A stretch of 64,000 bases of DNA from Cordilura impudica (lineage: Eukaryota; Arthropoda; Insecta; Diptera; Scathophagidae), in the NCBI GenBank assembly GCA_963682025.1, contig OY821517.1, positions 51,462,662 to 51,526,661 of the forward strand, read 5' to 3'. Position numbers and translations under genes: made by a program. Shown in pieces: positions 34,924 through 44,860 of the stretch; the stretch's first letter is position 1, and the number at the start of each line of letters is the position of its first letter. The notes beneath the pieces were generated by a model, which did not search any database, was not told the origin of the DNA, and saw nothing but the letters and a program-made list of their open reading frames with translations.

Positions 34924-35510
34924 TATTAATATTTTTTGTTATTTTTGTGGTACTTTTACACCAAAGAGAAGACGACGTATCCTTAGTAAAGAATTTAAGA
35001 ATGTATACATCAAATGTTATAAAAAAAAAGTTATTGAAAGTTAGACATTTGCACCCAATTCCGTATGCATATCATGTTATAATGATTTTCTCGATTGCCG
35101 AAAATGGAAAACCAGCATTTCTCTGTTTTGACGCATATATGATTTTGATATACGGGTAGGAAACATAATTCAGAGAATCGTTACACATGTAAAAATATAC
35201 TTCAAGTATGAATTCGGAATAAACAAAACTTTCAAATACCAGTCCGTTCATAATGCTCAACTACCAAAATTTGTTCAGTTGAATACAACATCTGCAGAAT
35301 AAACCAATTGCGACTAGTCACAAAATAACGCCAGTTTTCGGCTGCGTTAGGGAAGAATGGAACAATTATTCTCAAAAAGCATTGTCATTTGAGTTAAATG
35401 GCAATATCTATAATATTAATAGGAAAGGCGACTTTGACCAAACATTCCTCGTTTGAAAGGTATTTCTTTTTAGCTGTCCACCAGATTTACAAATTTTTAC
35501 ATTTTTAATG

Positions 35511-36061
35511 TTTTTATACCCTCCACACCTCAGTGACAGAGGGTATATATAGGTTTGTCATTCCGTTTGTAATGCATCGAAATAAATTCCTGAGACCCCA
35601 AAAATATATATTTTCTTATTCCTTACAACAAGGGAAGTTGATTTACCGATGACCGTCTGTCCGTCTGTCCGTCCGTCCGTCTGTCTGTGGAAATCACGAT
35701 CACGCCGTCAATATCTAAGCTAGACCATTCGTTTTTACACAAAAACGTTTACTAACATCCCAAAGTAGTTGCTGTTTAAAATCGTCAAAATCGGTCAAAG
35801 TGTTCACGAGCTATGAATGAAACTTTGAAAAAAGTCTTGAAAAAATAAAATTTTTCAGTGTGTTTGTTGTTTTTCTTAAGATATGTTGTATATGTTGTAA
35901 TTCTTCGTATTGTTGAAGTCATTACAGTTGTGTGTATATTAATACTGCACGTGTCACATTGGCCTAAGCAAGTTTTACCACATATTTTTTTATCATTAAA
36001 ATTAAATATTAAAAGAGGAAAATGAAAAATGGAAAATGAAAAATGAAAAATTAAAAATGAA

Positions 36062-36093
<32 letters not shown>

Positions 36094-36831
36094 GAAAAAT
36101 GAAAAATGAAAATGGAAAATGGAAAATGGAAATTGAAAATTGAAAAATGGAAAATGAAAATCGAAAATTGAAAAACTAAAGATGAAAAATGGAAAATGGA
36201 AAATGAAAAATGGAAAATGAAAAATGAAAATGAAAAATTGAAAATCGGAAATGAAAATTGTAAAATGGAAAATTAAAAATAAAAAATAAAAAATGAAAAG
36301 TGGAAAATGAAAAATTAAAAATGGAAAATTAAAAATTAAAAATGGATAATGAGAAATGGAAAATGGAACATGAAAAATGAAAAATGAAAATTGAAAAATG
36401 GAATATGGAAAATGAAAAATGGAAAATGGAAAACGGAAAATGAAAAATGGAAAATGAAAATTAAAAATGAAAAATGGAAAATGAAAAATGAAAAATGAAA
36501 AATGAAAAATGAAAAATGAAAAATGAAAAATGAAAAATGAAAAATGAAAAATGAATAATGAATAATGAATAATGAATAATGAATAATGAAAAACGAAAAA
36601 TGAAAAATGAAAAATTAAAAATTAAAAATCGAAAATGGAAAATGAAATATGAAAAGTGGAAAATGAAAAATGGAAAATGAGATATTAAAAAATAAAAACT
36701 AAAAATGAAAAACGAAAGATGAAAATTGAAAAGTGAAAAATAGAAAATAATAAATTAAAAATGAAAATTGAAAATGAAAAAGGTGGAGGGTATCAAAGAT
36801 TCGGCCCAGCCGAATTTAACACTCTTACTTG
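35511..36831 (+). repeat. Family C (second DINE-1-like family) with a GAAAAAT array
   Basis: Starts TTTTTATACCCTCCACACCT, has the GTCTGTCCGTCCGTCCG core near 35660, and ends GGTGGAGGGTATCAAAG, a CGGCCCAGCCG hairpin and CTCTTACTTG. It shares the general design and the CTTACTTGTT end with family A but little other sequence. Its middle is expanded by about 770 bp (36012-36782) of GAAAAATG/GGAAAATG simple repeat. No coding. Confidence 0.8.
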
Positions 36832-37601
36832 TTATACCCTCTTTAGGGTATAATGACTTTGTGCTACTGTTTGTAACAACCAAAAATATTTGACCTACAC
36901 CCATCTTTGATTATACCGATCGAATCGGAATCACTATCTGATTCGATTTAACGATGTCTGTCCGTCCATCCGTCCGTCCGTCTGTGTGTCCATGTAAAGC
37001 TTTTAATCAAACTGCAGGTCACAAATATGAATATATATTGATGAAATTTGATATTTCATCTTATATCGGCCATGGGATGAATGCTGTTGAAATTGGTGAG
37101 AATCAATCCATGTTCAGACCTAGTCCCCATACAAATTACCCCTATGAAATCGACTGAAATTGCCATAAGATCCAAACTATCATACAAATCTTAGTTGAAT
37201 TGGGTTTGTACGTATATATTACATCCATTAATCAGTAATCCAAAAATGGTGCCTATTGGACAACTCCTAGTCATAGGCCCCATATAGAGCTGCTTCCCGA
37301 TCGTGAAAATCTATCAAAACACAAAAATATTGCATTGATTCATCTCAAATTTTGTTTGTATATATTTTTGCAAAATACAAGACAGGATCGGTCCATTTTT
37401 GGGCCTAGTCCCCATATAGATATAGCATCCGATATGAACTTTTTCATATCTGCAGCCGAAAAAATTAATTAAAATTCCACTCAAATTTGGTTTATGCTTA
37501 TTTTCTATATCCAGTTAGTTGGGCCTGAGAGATAGGGTCTCTAAACGCATGGTTTAGGGTATCGTACAGTATGTCTAGACCGACTATAAATTTCTTACTT
37601 G
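36832..37601 (-). repeat. Family A element, near full length
   Basis: Starts TATACCCTCTTTAGGGTATA, has the GTCCGTCCATCCGTCCG core near 36960, and ends at TAGACCGACTATAAATTTCTTACTTG. It directly abuts family C in tandem, with no intervening sequence. Confidence 0.85.
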
Positions 37602-37903
37602 TTTTTTTTTAGTAAAATGCATTTTAAGTTACTACTAACACACACATAAAATTATACAATGCTGTGTGTGTATTTATTAAATTTGCTAATGTGTTTGCAA
37701 AAAGCCCTGTGTTGAATTGAAAAATAATTTTGGACATAAACCAATAACGACAATAACGATAATAAAATGTGTTGAGTTGTGAATTGGCTAAAATTGATTA
37801 GCATACCTTTCGGGTCATAAAATATAATTTATTAAATGAAAAAATAAAATTTCCTAGAATTGGTACTCGAATTTCGAGGGCTGGGATCTGCTAGTATATG
37901 TAA

Positions 37904-38125
37904 TTGTTTGCTATTTATGATATGCTTGTCTTCAGATATAGAGGAAAGCGGTCTCCGGCTGCCGCAATGGTAGAAAATTTCTGGCGTACAAAAAGTACAT
38001 TTGAAGCAGCAGATTTCGAAAAAAGGACAATTCAGGTGGAAGTAGATAGCGAAGAGAATTCAGTTTATGATGATAAATATGACTACGGCAAAGAGTTTCA
38101 TATTTCTAGTGATCTTTTTGATTAA
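37904..38125 (+). pseudogene. Orphan coding-like segment, possible stranded exon
   Basis: From a good acceptor-like site (TGCTTGTCTTCAG, near 37935) an open frame runs 61 codons to a stop at 38125, with non-repetitive, acidic composition (KRSPAAAMVENFWRTKSTF ... VEVDSEENSVYDDKYDYGK ... SSDLFD). I do not recognise it. It lies 9 bp after a Helitron terminus and inside the host gene's intron 1, on the opposite strand, with no visible upstream exon or promoter. It may be the last exon of a nested gene, a TE-captured exon, or part of an unrecognised TE. Confidence 0.35.
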
Positions 38126-38199
38126 AATTAAAAGTCCCAAATTAATAGCATAACACAATACAACACTATAATAAAATTTGTCTACCAGATTCTTGGTTA

Positions 38200-38345
38200 C
38201 ATTATTGCCAAATATAGTTAATTGGTATGACTAAGGGGCTCACTGATTTTCAGAATCTTTTGAGGCCCAAAAAAAATTAGTCACCAATCTCCCCAAACTG
38301 ATTAAAGCATTTTACCACACTTTGGTAGTAGAATCGAGTCTAACA
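38200..38345 (-). repeat. Short dispersed repeat shared with 32.56-32.70 kb
   Basis: Its reverse complement shares GACTCGATTCTACTACC, GGCCTCAAAA, TTCTGAAAATCAGTGAG and TATATTTGG with 32563-32700, but with a 50-bp segment present in only one. The element type is unknown. Confidence 0.5.
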
Positions 38346-39174
38346 TTCATTATTTTATAAAAAAGTAGATTTGTGAAATAGAAACAAAATAGCTACAGAA
38401 AAAAAATTTTAAAATTGAAAAAAAAAAAAGTTTAGGAGCATCCTCTGGTAAACGAATTGGAATTGAAACAAGAAATCCGCAAGACTGCCACACGGAACGT
38501 TTCAAATGTATTGTAAAAAATAACATTGAAATTTTCACAAAATACCGACATACAAGTAGCACCCCGATAGAGCCAAAGACAGATATGTAGAAAATCATTT
38601 AGCACCTTGGATGATTTTAATAATGGAATGGAATGGAATGGTGTACTCATTAAGTTAAAAAAGCTCTAATAACGCGTTAAACTGGGATTTAAAGATTTTG
38701 GTATTGAGATGGAAAATATATCGATTATTCGTGTACTTCAAATATTCTTGTAACTTCTCATGATCATAGTTTTACTCGTGATGAAAGTATAAACAATACT
38801 TATCAGAACAATATAACTTCGGACGTGACTTTCCGAATGCAAGAAAAATTTAAATCCACCATAAAAAAAAAATGGGGAAAATGAAAATACAAATAATTTA
38901 AACTGTGATATTAAACTAAACCGTGTTGTAATAAATGTTCAAATTTATGCTTTATGTTTTTGTTAGTTCGAAAATTAATTAAAATTTATTTAAATGTGAT
39001 ATAATCCCAGATTATTACGAATTCCCTTGAAAAAGTCGACAAAAAATCGACGAAACGTCGGGAAAAATATGTAATTAATTTGTTTTATTTACATCAACAA
39101 CAATAGGCCCAAATAGCTTAATAAAGGAAACTTTAAACCACATAATTAACACTTGGCCAAATAAAAACAACAAG

Positions 39175-39300
39175 ATGAAAAATGGAAAATTAAAAATGGA
39201 AAAATTAAAATGAAAATTGAAAATTGAAAAATGAAAATTGCAGAATTAAAAATGGAAAATTAATAATGAAATATTAAAAATTAGAAATTAAAAAATATAA
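39175..39300. repeat. GAAAAATGGAAAATT simple repeat
   Basis: A short array of the same A-rich units as the expansion in family C at 36.0-36.8 kb. No DINE termini were found around it. Confidence 0.6.
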
Positions 39301-40017
39301 AAATTTAAAGTTCAAGATTATAAATTAAACATTATATAAAGGAATTAATTATAAAGTTTGTTTGTTATTTTAATTATTAATTATAAATTTAATTTAATTA
39401 TAAATGGAACTATATGCTTGAAGGCAGCGAGTTCCAAATACGAATTGAATTGATATAAAACTGCCATTCGAAGTCCCGTAGGCTTTACAAAAATAAACTC
39501 ACAAAGCTTGGTAACCCTTATATAATTTCACATTTTAAAGTAGGCGTTTTTTAGAATTAAACATACAGAGGTTTCTTATGGAAGTGTAAACATTGATACA
39601 TTTAAGGAAAACAATTTTTTTTTTTTCATATTTTTATTCCCTGCATGTACACTAAAAAAAAGAAAAAATTTTGTCTGAAATGAAATGTCTTAAAATGCTT
39701 TTCAATATGATATTTTTGTTAATTTGAAAGCATATCAAACATTCTGACATTCAGTCAAGTGCGTGTATTTTTTCACTGTTGCACTGTGTTATAAAAAATG
39801 TAAAGCTAGAACATTTTTCAATATAGTTTATTTGCCAAAAAAAAATAAATTATAATAAAAAAACAAATTTTTTTATTTAAATGACAACGAATATTATTAG
39901 ATGAAATCATACATGTTTATAGTTTATGATGACCCCTTCAAAAGTTATGATTATATTATTCAAAAGATTCCTAATACTGCCATAATTTTTCTCTCGCCAA
40001 ACTTATATAATACTTAC

Positions 40018-40191
40018 TTCCTGTTTATCCTTTTCTTTGCGTGCTATTTCCTCAGTTTTTCTTCTTCGCCACATCCTTAAACTTTCGTCGGCATTTCTGC
40101 GTTCAACCAGACGTCTCTTCTCATCACACCACATCAATGGATGTTCGATGTGGTCGTGGCAAAATGTAGCCGTTTCATCACTTGTCGTCAT
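40018..40191 (-). CDS. Unknown host gene, exon 1 with start codon
   Basis: Fifty-eight codons from ATG at 40191 to a GTAAGT donor, phase 0. The peptide (MTTSDETATFCHDHIEHPLM ... KRRLVERRNADESLRMWRRR ... ARKEKDKQE) ends in a strongly charged segment likely to be a helix or coiled coil. It then joins exon 2 (YYELFVKHCPWG). This start is the first ATG in the open frame. A 5' UTR exon may lie further upstream. The predicted protein is about 492 residues, soluble by eye, function unknown. Confidence 0.75.
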
Positions 40192-41282
40192 TATGTCTGT
40201 GACAATATATTCATTACACTATTTGCCGTACACCACAGCAAAAAAAAAAAACACACACCATTCAAATATAAACTTTATTCCACTGACTTATAGTCAATAA
40301 CAATTTTACTCTTTATTGTATTAGTCTTTGTCAAGGATAATTTAACCGGAAATGGAAGTGGTGCGTTCAAGTAATAGTTCGAAACTAAAGTCTAGTAAAA
40401 ATCTCCTACCAACAAATATTTCGTAACAAATAAACCAGTTGTATTTTTAGTTTCTGCACACAAAAGTGAAAAACCAACATACACCGTACCAGGTTGTGCC
40501 TTGTTAATAGAAATTTTTGTAATGCGCGCGCTTTACTATTGGTGGGTAATTTCTTAACAGAAAAAGAAGTATCTGTCTTTGGCATTAAAAGTTTTAGCAA
40601 AAGTTAGTAACGAGTTCCTTATTTAAGCACGTGCAGTTTTTTTTTTTTTTTTTTTGTTCTTTCATTCTTAACTTGTTTATATTAAATTTTCGCTTAACAG
40701 TCGCATTGGCAAAAGCAAAATTAAAACACCGTAGACAAGAGATTAAAACCTTTTTTTTTTCGAAAATTCTCCAACAATATTTACCTAGTTACATACATGC
40801 AACGTCCTTGTAGATTAAATTTATATACGAAAATATATCAAAATATCAACAAAAAAAAAACCTGAATTGACTTTCTTTTGCTAGGGTAACAAAGTAGGAA
40901 CTAGTTTAATATTTGCCCATTTGTTAGAAGTTGAATGATTAAACATTAACTCATATCCATACTGACCCTATTATTGGCAAAAAAAAAAAAAAATAATAAA
41001 CAATTTGCGTGATATCAAGTTGAAAGTATGACTTACATTAATTTAAACACTTAACAAAGTAAGAAAATAAATACAGAGCCGGCTAAATAATGAAATCATT
41101 CAATTTTTTTGTTTAATTTTAGGGTAGTTTTGCTAACCTTACTTTATAGAAGCGAGTGTTAAGGATACTCTGGGAATAAAGAGAATTTGAAATTTTCTAT
41201 AGATAGCTTCTGTAGATTTTAAGTGACATGTCAGAGCCACGGCTGACTTGCTGTTCCCCAGATAAACGTAATACTTCATGAC
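40192..41282. other. Upstream region of the host gene
   Basis: Should hold the promoter, but I cannot place a TATA box or initiator with confidence among the AT-rich sequence. Poly-T and poly-A runs occur near 40640, 40750 and 40980. No TE was recognised. Confidence 0.35.
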
Positions 41283-42328
41283 TAGGGTGGCCCTTCATTA
41301 TGTGGAGCGAAAAAAAAGTGTCCAAACTCTCGGTCTCACCCCTAGAAATATGCGAGTAGCAAAAAAAAACTGGTTATTATATTTTTAGCATCGCATCTAA
41401 AAATTCAACAGAACTTACAAAATATTTGAATTTTTTGAATAAATTGTCTTTTATTAGCTTGGGGTCATATGTGGCTCCAATTCCAAAAGGGTTAAGGGGG
41501 TAATATTATTTTTTCCGAAACTCTAGTTTACTAGGATAAAATATAACATTTAGAAGTAGAAAAGTGATGAATTTTTGATACAGAGTATTTAGAAAGAGTA
41601 CATTTTCAGAATATTTTACTAAAATCCAATTTTTCTCGAAATCCGCAAAAATAAAATCCTTGTGAAAAAAATCCTAGCATAGGGATTTATTTAGAAATTC
41701 ACACAGTTAATCTGTAACATGTATTTAACAAAACCATAAAGTTTAAGATTCAGTTTTTTTAAATTTTGTTTAAGAACATTTTTTTAAACTTGAAAAAGGA
41801 GTTTTCAAAATTCTATCAAAAAAATTTCCCATTTTCGGTTTCAATGCGCAATAGGTTAACAACGCGGTAATAAAACAATACTTCATATCTGAGTACTTAT
41901 AAGTATAGAGACCATAAAGAAATAATGGCTTTAATCAATTTCTCAAAGTTGAAAAAAAGCCATCAAATTTCATGACTTAGTTTTTTTTTGCACAAAAGTG
42001 GTCTGGGGCATTTGCTATTCCTTGGCGAGGTTTTATTCGATTTTGAAGTTTTATAGTTTTTTGAAAGGATAATTTAATACTGATCGCGAATTATATAACA
42101 ACTTGTCGGAGAAAGTAAACTATAAAACGAAATTTTCGTAAAATCTGCAAAAAAAAATTCATATTTTCCCCATATAAAAACACTAGAAATTTTCAATCGC
42201 GTTGAGGCACGACTAAATGTTTTATGATTGGCCCAAAACTTTGTATTTCTTAGTTTTTTGGCTATTCGCATATTTCTAGGGGGTGAGACCAATTGTTTGA
42301 ATACTTTTTTTTTATTAAGGGCCTTCTA
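41283..42328. mobile_element. Repeat B: hAT-like MITE, 1046 bp, perfect 8-bp TSD
   Basis: Flanked by the direct repeat TTCATGAC (41275-41282 and 42329-42336). Inverted ends TAGGGTGGCCCTT...AAGGGCCTTCTA continue inward through imperfect matches (GGTCTCACCCCTAGAAATAT against ATATTTCTAGGGGGTGAGAC). It has no transposase. A truncated relative is at 16423-17422. Confidence 0.8.
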
Positions 42329-42952
42329 TTCATGACACTGCCTAACTTTAGCATATAATTGTAAAAAAGTCAGCACTTATGCAAGGAAGTTTTTGTAATC
42401 AATTTATCGATTTCTTGCACTTTCTCCGAATCTTAAATTATTTGGTAGGATTGTTGTGTGCCATGAAAGTAACAAAATCGATTAGAAAATATATTGCTTT
42501 AAAAATTAAAGCATAACCCAAAACTTATTTAAGTGATCTTTTTAAACCCTTATTTTTCTTATGGACATATTGAACTTATTAGGGTTTTGTTTGACACGTT
42601 TTTTTAGAAAAAAAATCGAAAATGATATTTCATGACCTTTGGCTCAAATATTAATATCTCAGAAAAACACTTTTTGAAAATTTATTTAAAAATATCTATA
42701 ATATTAATAGGTAAGGCGATTTCTTGTGACCGATTTTTTATTCCACAATTTTTTCCCGATTTTGACCAAACATATCTCATTTGAAATGTATATCTTTTTA
42801 GCTGTCCACCAGATTTACAGATTTTTACATTTTAACGTTTTTTTTGGAGCAATATGCAACTAAAGTTGCTACTAACACATACACAAAATTATACAATGTT
42901 GCGTGTGTGTATTTATTAAATTTATTAATGTGTTTGCAAAAAAAATGAGTTT

Positions 42953-43310
42953 GAAATTCGAGTGCATATTCTAGGAAATTTTATTTTTTCATTACATATA
43001 GACCCTAAATGTATGCTAATCAATTATAGCCAATTCACAAATCAACACGAAAAATAAACTCATTTTTGTTGCACACACATTAAGAAATTTAATAAACACA
43101 CACATAGCATTGCATAATTTTATCTATGTGTTAGTTGGAACTTTAAGTGTAAGTTACTCAAAATAAAGGAAAAAATTTTAAAATCTGTAAATCTGCAAAA
43201 CGGCTAAAAAGAAATACCTTTGAAATAATACACGGTTGGTCAAAATCGGGATAAAACGGTAGAACTAAACATCGTTCACAAGAAATCGCCTAGCCTATTA
43301 ATATTATAGA
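42953..43310 (-). mobile_element. Helitron family H copy, nested, 3'-truncated
   Basis: Reverse orientation. The 5' terminus (TCTATAATATTAATAGGCTA) is at 43310. The 3' part starts inside GAAATTCGAGTGCATATTCT, lacking the CTAG end. Confidence 0.75.
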
Positions 43311-43547
43311 AAACATATTAACAAATTTAATAAACACACACATAGCATTGTATAATTTTATGTATGTGTTAGTATCAACTTTAAATGCAATTTACTCAAA
43401 ACAAAGGAAAAAATTAAAAAATCTGTAAATCTGGTGACAGCTAAAAAGAAATTACTTCCAAGTAATATACATTTGGTCAAAATCGGGATAAAACGGTAGA
43501 ACAAAACATCGGTCACAAGAAATCGCCCATCCTATTAATACCATAGA
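43311..43547 (-). mobile_element. Helitron family H partial copy, tandem with the previous one
   Basis: Reverse orientation. The 5' terminus (TCTATGGTATTAATAGG) is at 43547. It is cut off at AACATATTAACAAATTT, where it joins the neighbouring copy directly. Confidence 0.75.
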
Positions 43548-43917
43548 TAATTGTGTTGAATTGATAAATAATTTTGAACATAAACCAATAACGCAATCGA
43601 TATTTAAAAAGCGTTGAATTGTGAATTGGCCAAAATTGATTAGCATATCTTTAGGGTTTTACAATATTATTTATTAAATAAAAAAATAAAAATGTCCAGA
43701 ATTTTCACCCGAATTTCGAGGGCTGGGATTTGCTAGTACATATATAATAATACTGTCTGACAGGATCTTGTCATCATAGTATAAAGTTTCGGTTTTGTGA
43801 ATATTTTTTTGTTTTGCTTTTATTTATTTGTTTATTTATCACATAATACAATTATTGCAACTAATATAAGTGGAAATATTTTTAATATTAACAAAGATCA
43901 TCGTAAAGCTATTATAT

Positions 43918-44275
43918 TCTGACCACACAGTGGTATAGTGGTCCGTCCGTTCATCTGCGTGTCCATGTAAACCTTGTTATCAAAATACAGGTCCCAAATT
44001 TGAATATATATTTTTATGATATTTGGCATATTAGATTTTATTGGCCATAGGATGGACGCTATTGAAATTGGTGAAAATTAGATCAAGTCCCCATACTAAT
44101 GACTCATAAAGATCGACTTAAATAGCCATAATATCCAAATTATCATATAGATCTCGATCAAATTTGGTTTGTGTGTTTTAATTAAATTTATTAATCAGTA
44201 GTCCAAAAATAAACCCTGTATAACAATTCTTAGTCAAAGCCTCCTAAAACTATTCACTTTTTTTTTTAAAATAAA
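43918..44275 (-). repeat. Family A copy, partial
   Basis: Begins at the hairpin side (TGACCACACAGTGGTATAG), has a short GTCCGTCCGTTCATCTG core, and stops before the palindrome end at a T/A-rich junction. Confidence 0.7.
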
Positions 44276-44576
44276 ACAAGTAAGAAAATTACAGTCAGTC
44301 TAGACTGAGCATACGATAGCCTATACCATGGTTTAGAAACCCTATCTCTTCGGTCCAACTAACTGGGTATAGAAAATAAGCAAAAACCAAATTTGAGTGG
44401 CATTGTTATTAATTTTTTTGGCTGAAGATATGAAAAAGTTCATATCGGGTGCTATATTTGGATGTGGACTTATATTTTAAAAAAATATACACAAACCAAA
44501 TTTGAGAAAAATCTGTGCAATGTTTTTGTTTTTTTTTATAGATTTAAGTGAAGATCGGGAAGCAGCTCTATATGGG
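44276..44576 (+). repeat. Family A copy, truncated, inverted relative to its neighbour
   Basis: Begins ACAAGTAAGAAAATTACAGT with a mutated palindrome (AGTCTAGACT) and ends at CAGCTCTATATGGG. It forms an inverted pair with 43918-44275. Confidence 0.7.
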
Positions 44577-44860
44577 ACCTCCCTCACTCTCAGAATCGAA
44601 CTAACTTTTACTAACCTGAATTTGTTCCACAGTGTTATTATATTTAATAAGAGAGAGGAAACAGATATTTTTCAAATTCATTATTATTCATTAACAAAAT
44701 ATTAAGGAAATGATTAAATAAATAAAACTAAATATTTTTCCTTATTCACTAAAGCTGTCATAATCCGTATGACTCGATTCGTACTGACTTAAAAAATTTT
44801 CTGCTATTATAGTTTCAGTACATTCCTCTGTATTGGATTCACTTTGGATAACAAATTGTT

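Larger units (their letters stand above)
35407..37894 (+). mobile_element. Helitron family H copy split by families C and A
   Basis: The 5' part (35407-35510) starts TCTATAATATTAATAGGAAA. The 3' part resumes at about 37602 (AGTAAAATGCATTTTAAGTT) and ends GGGCTGGGATCTGCTAG at 37894. In between lie one family C and one family A element in tandem, inserted at a T-rich site. Confidence 0.85.
23441..40017 (-). other. Intron 1 of the host gene (16.6 kb, TE-filled)
   Basis: Bounded by the GTAAGT donor after exon 1 and the acceptor of exon 2. It contains a LINE, a hAT relic, several Helitrons, families A and C and an orphan coding-like exon, listed separately. I see no clear feature in about 23450-24350, 25490-26110, 32650-34560 and 38350-39170, apart from a 16-bp poly-C run at 34109-34124. 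Confidence 0.65.
42695..43736 (+). mobile_element. Helitron family H copy with two reversed copies inserted
   Basis: The left half (42695-42952) starts TCTATAATATTAATAGGTAA. The right part (from about 43548, AATTGTGTTGAATTGATAAA) ends GGGCTGGGATTTGCTAG at 43736. The middle is two reverse-oriented, head-to-tail family H copies. Confidence 0.8.

Noticed and set aside
36012..36782. Possible scaffold-attachment or telomere-like array
   Set aside because: GAAAAAT/GGAAAAT units are an irregular simple-repeat expansion inside family C; no telomere-type register.
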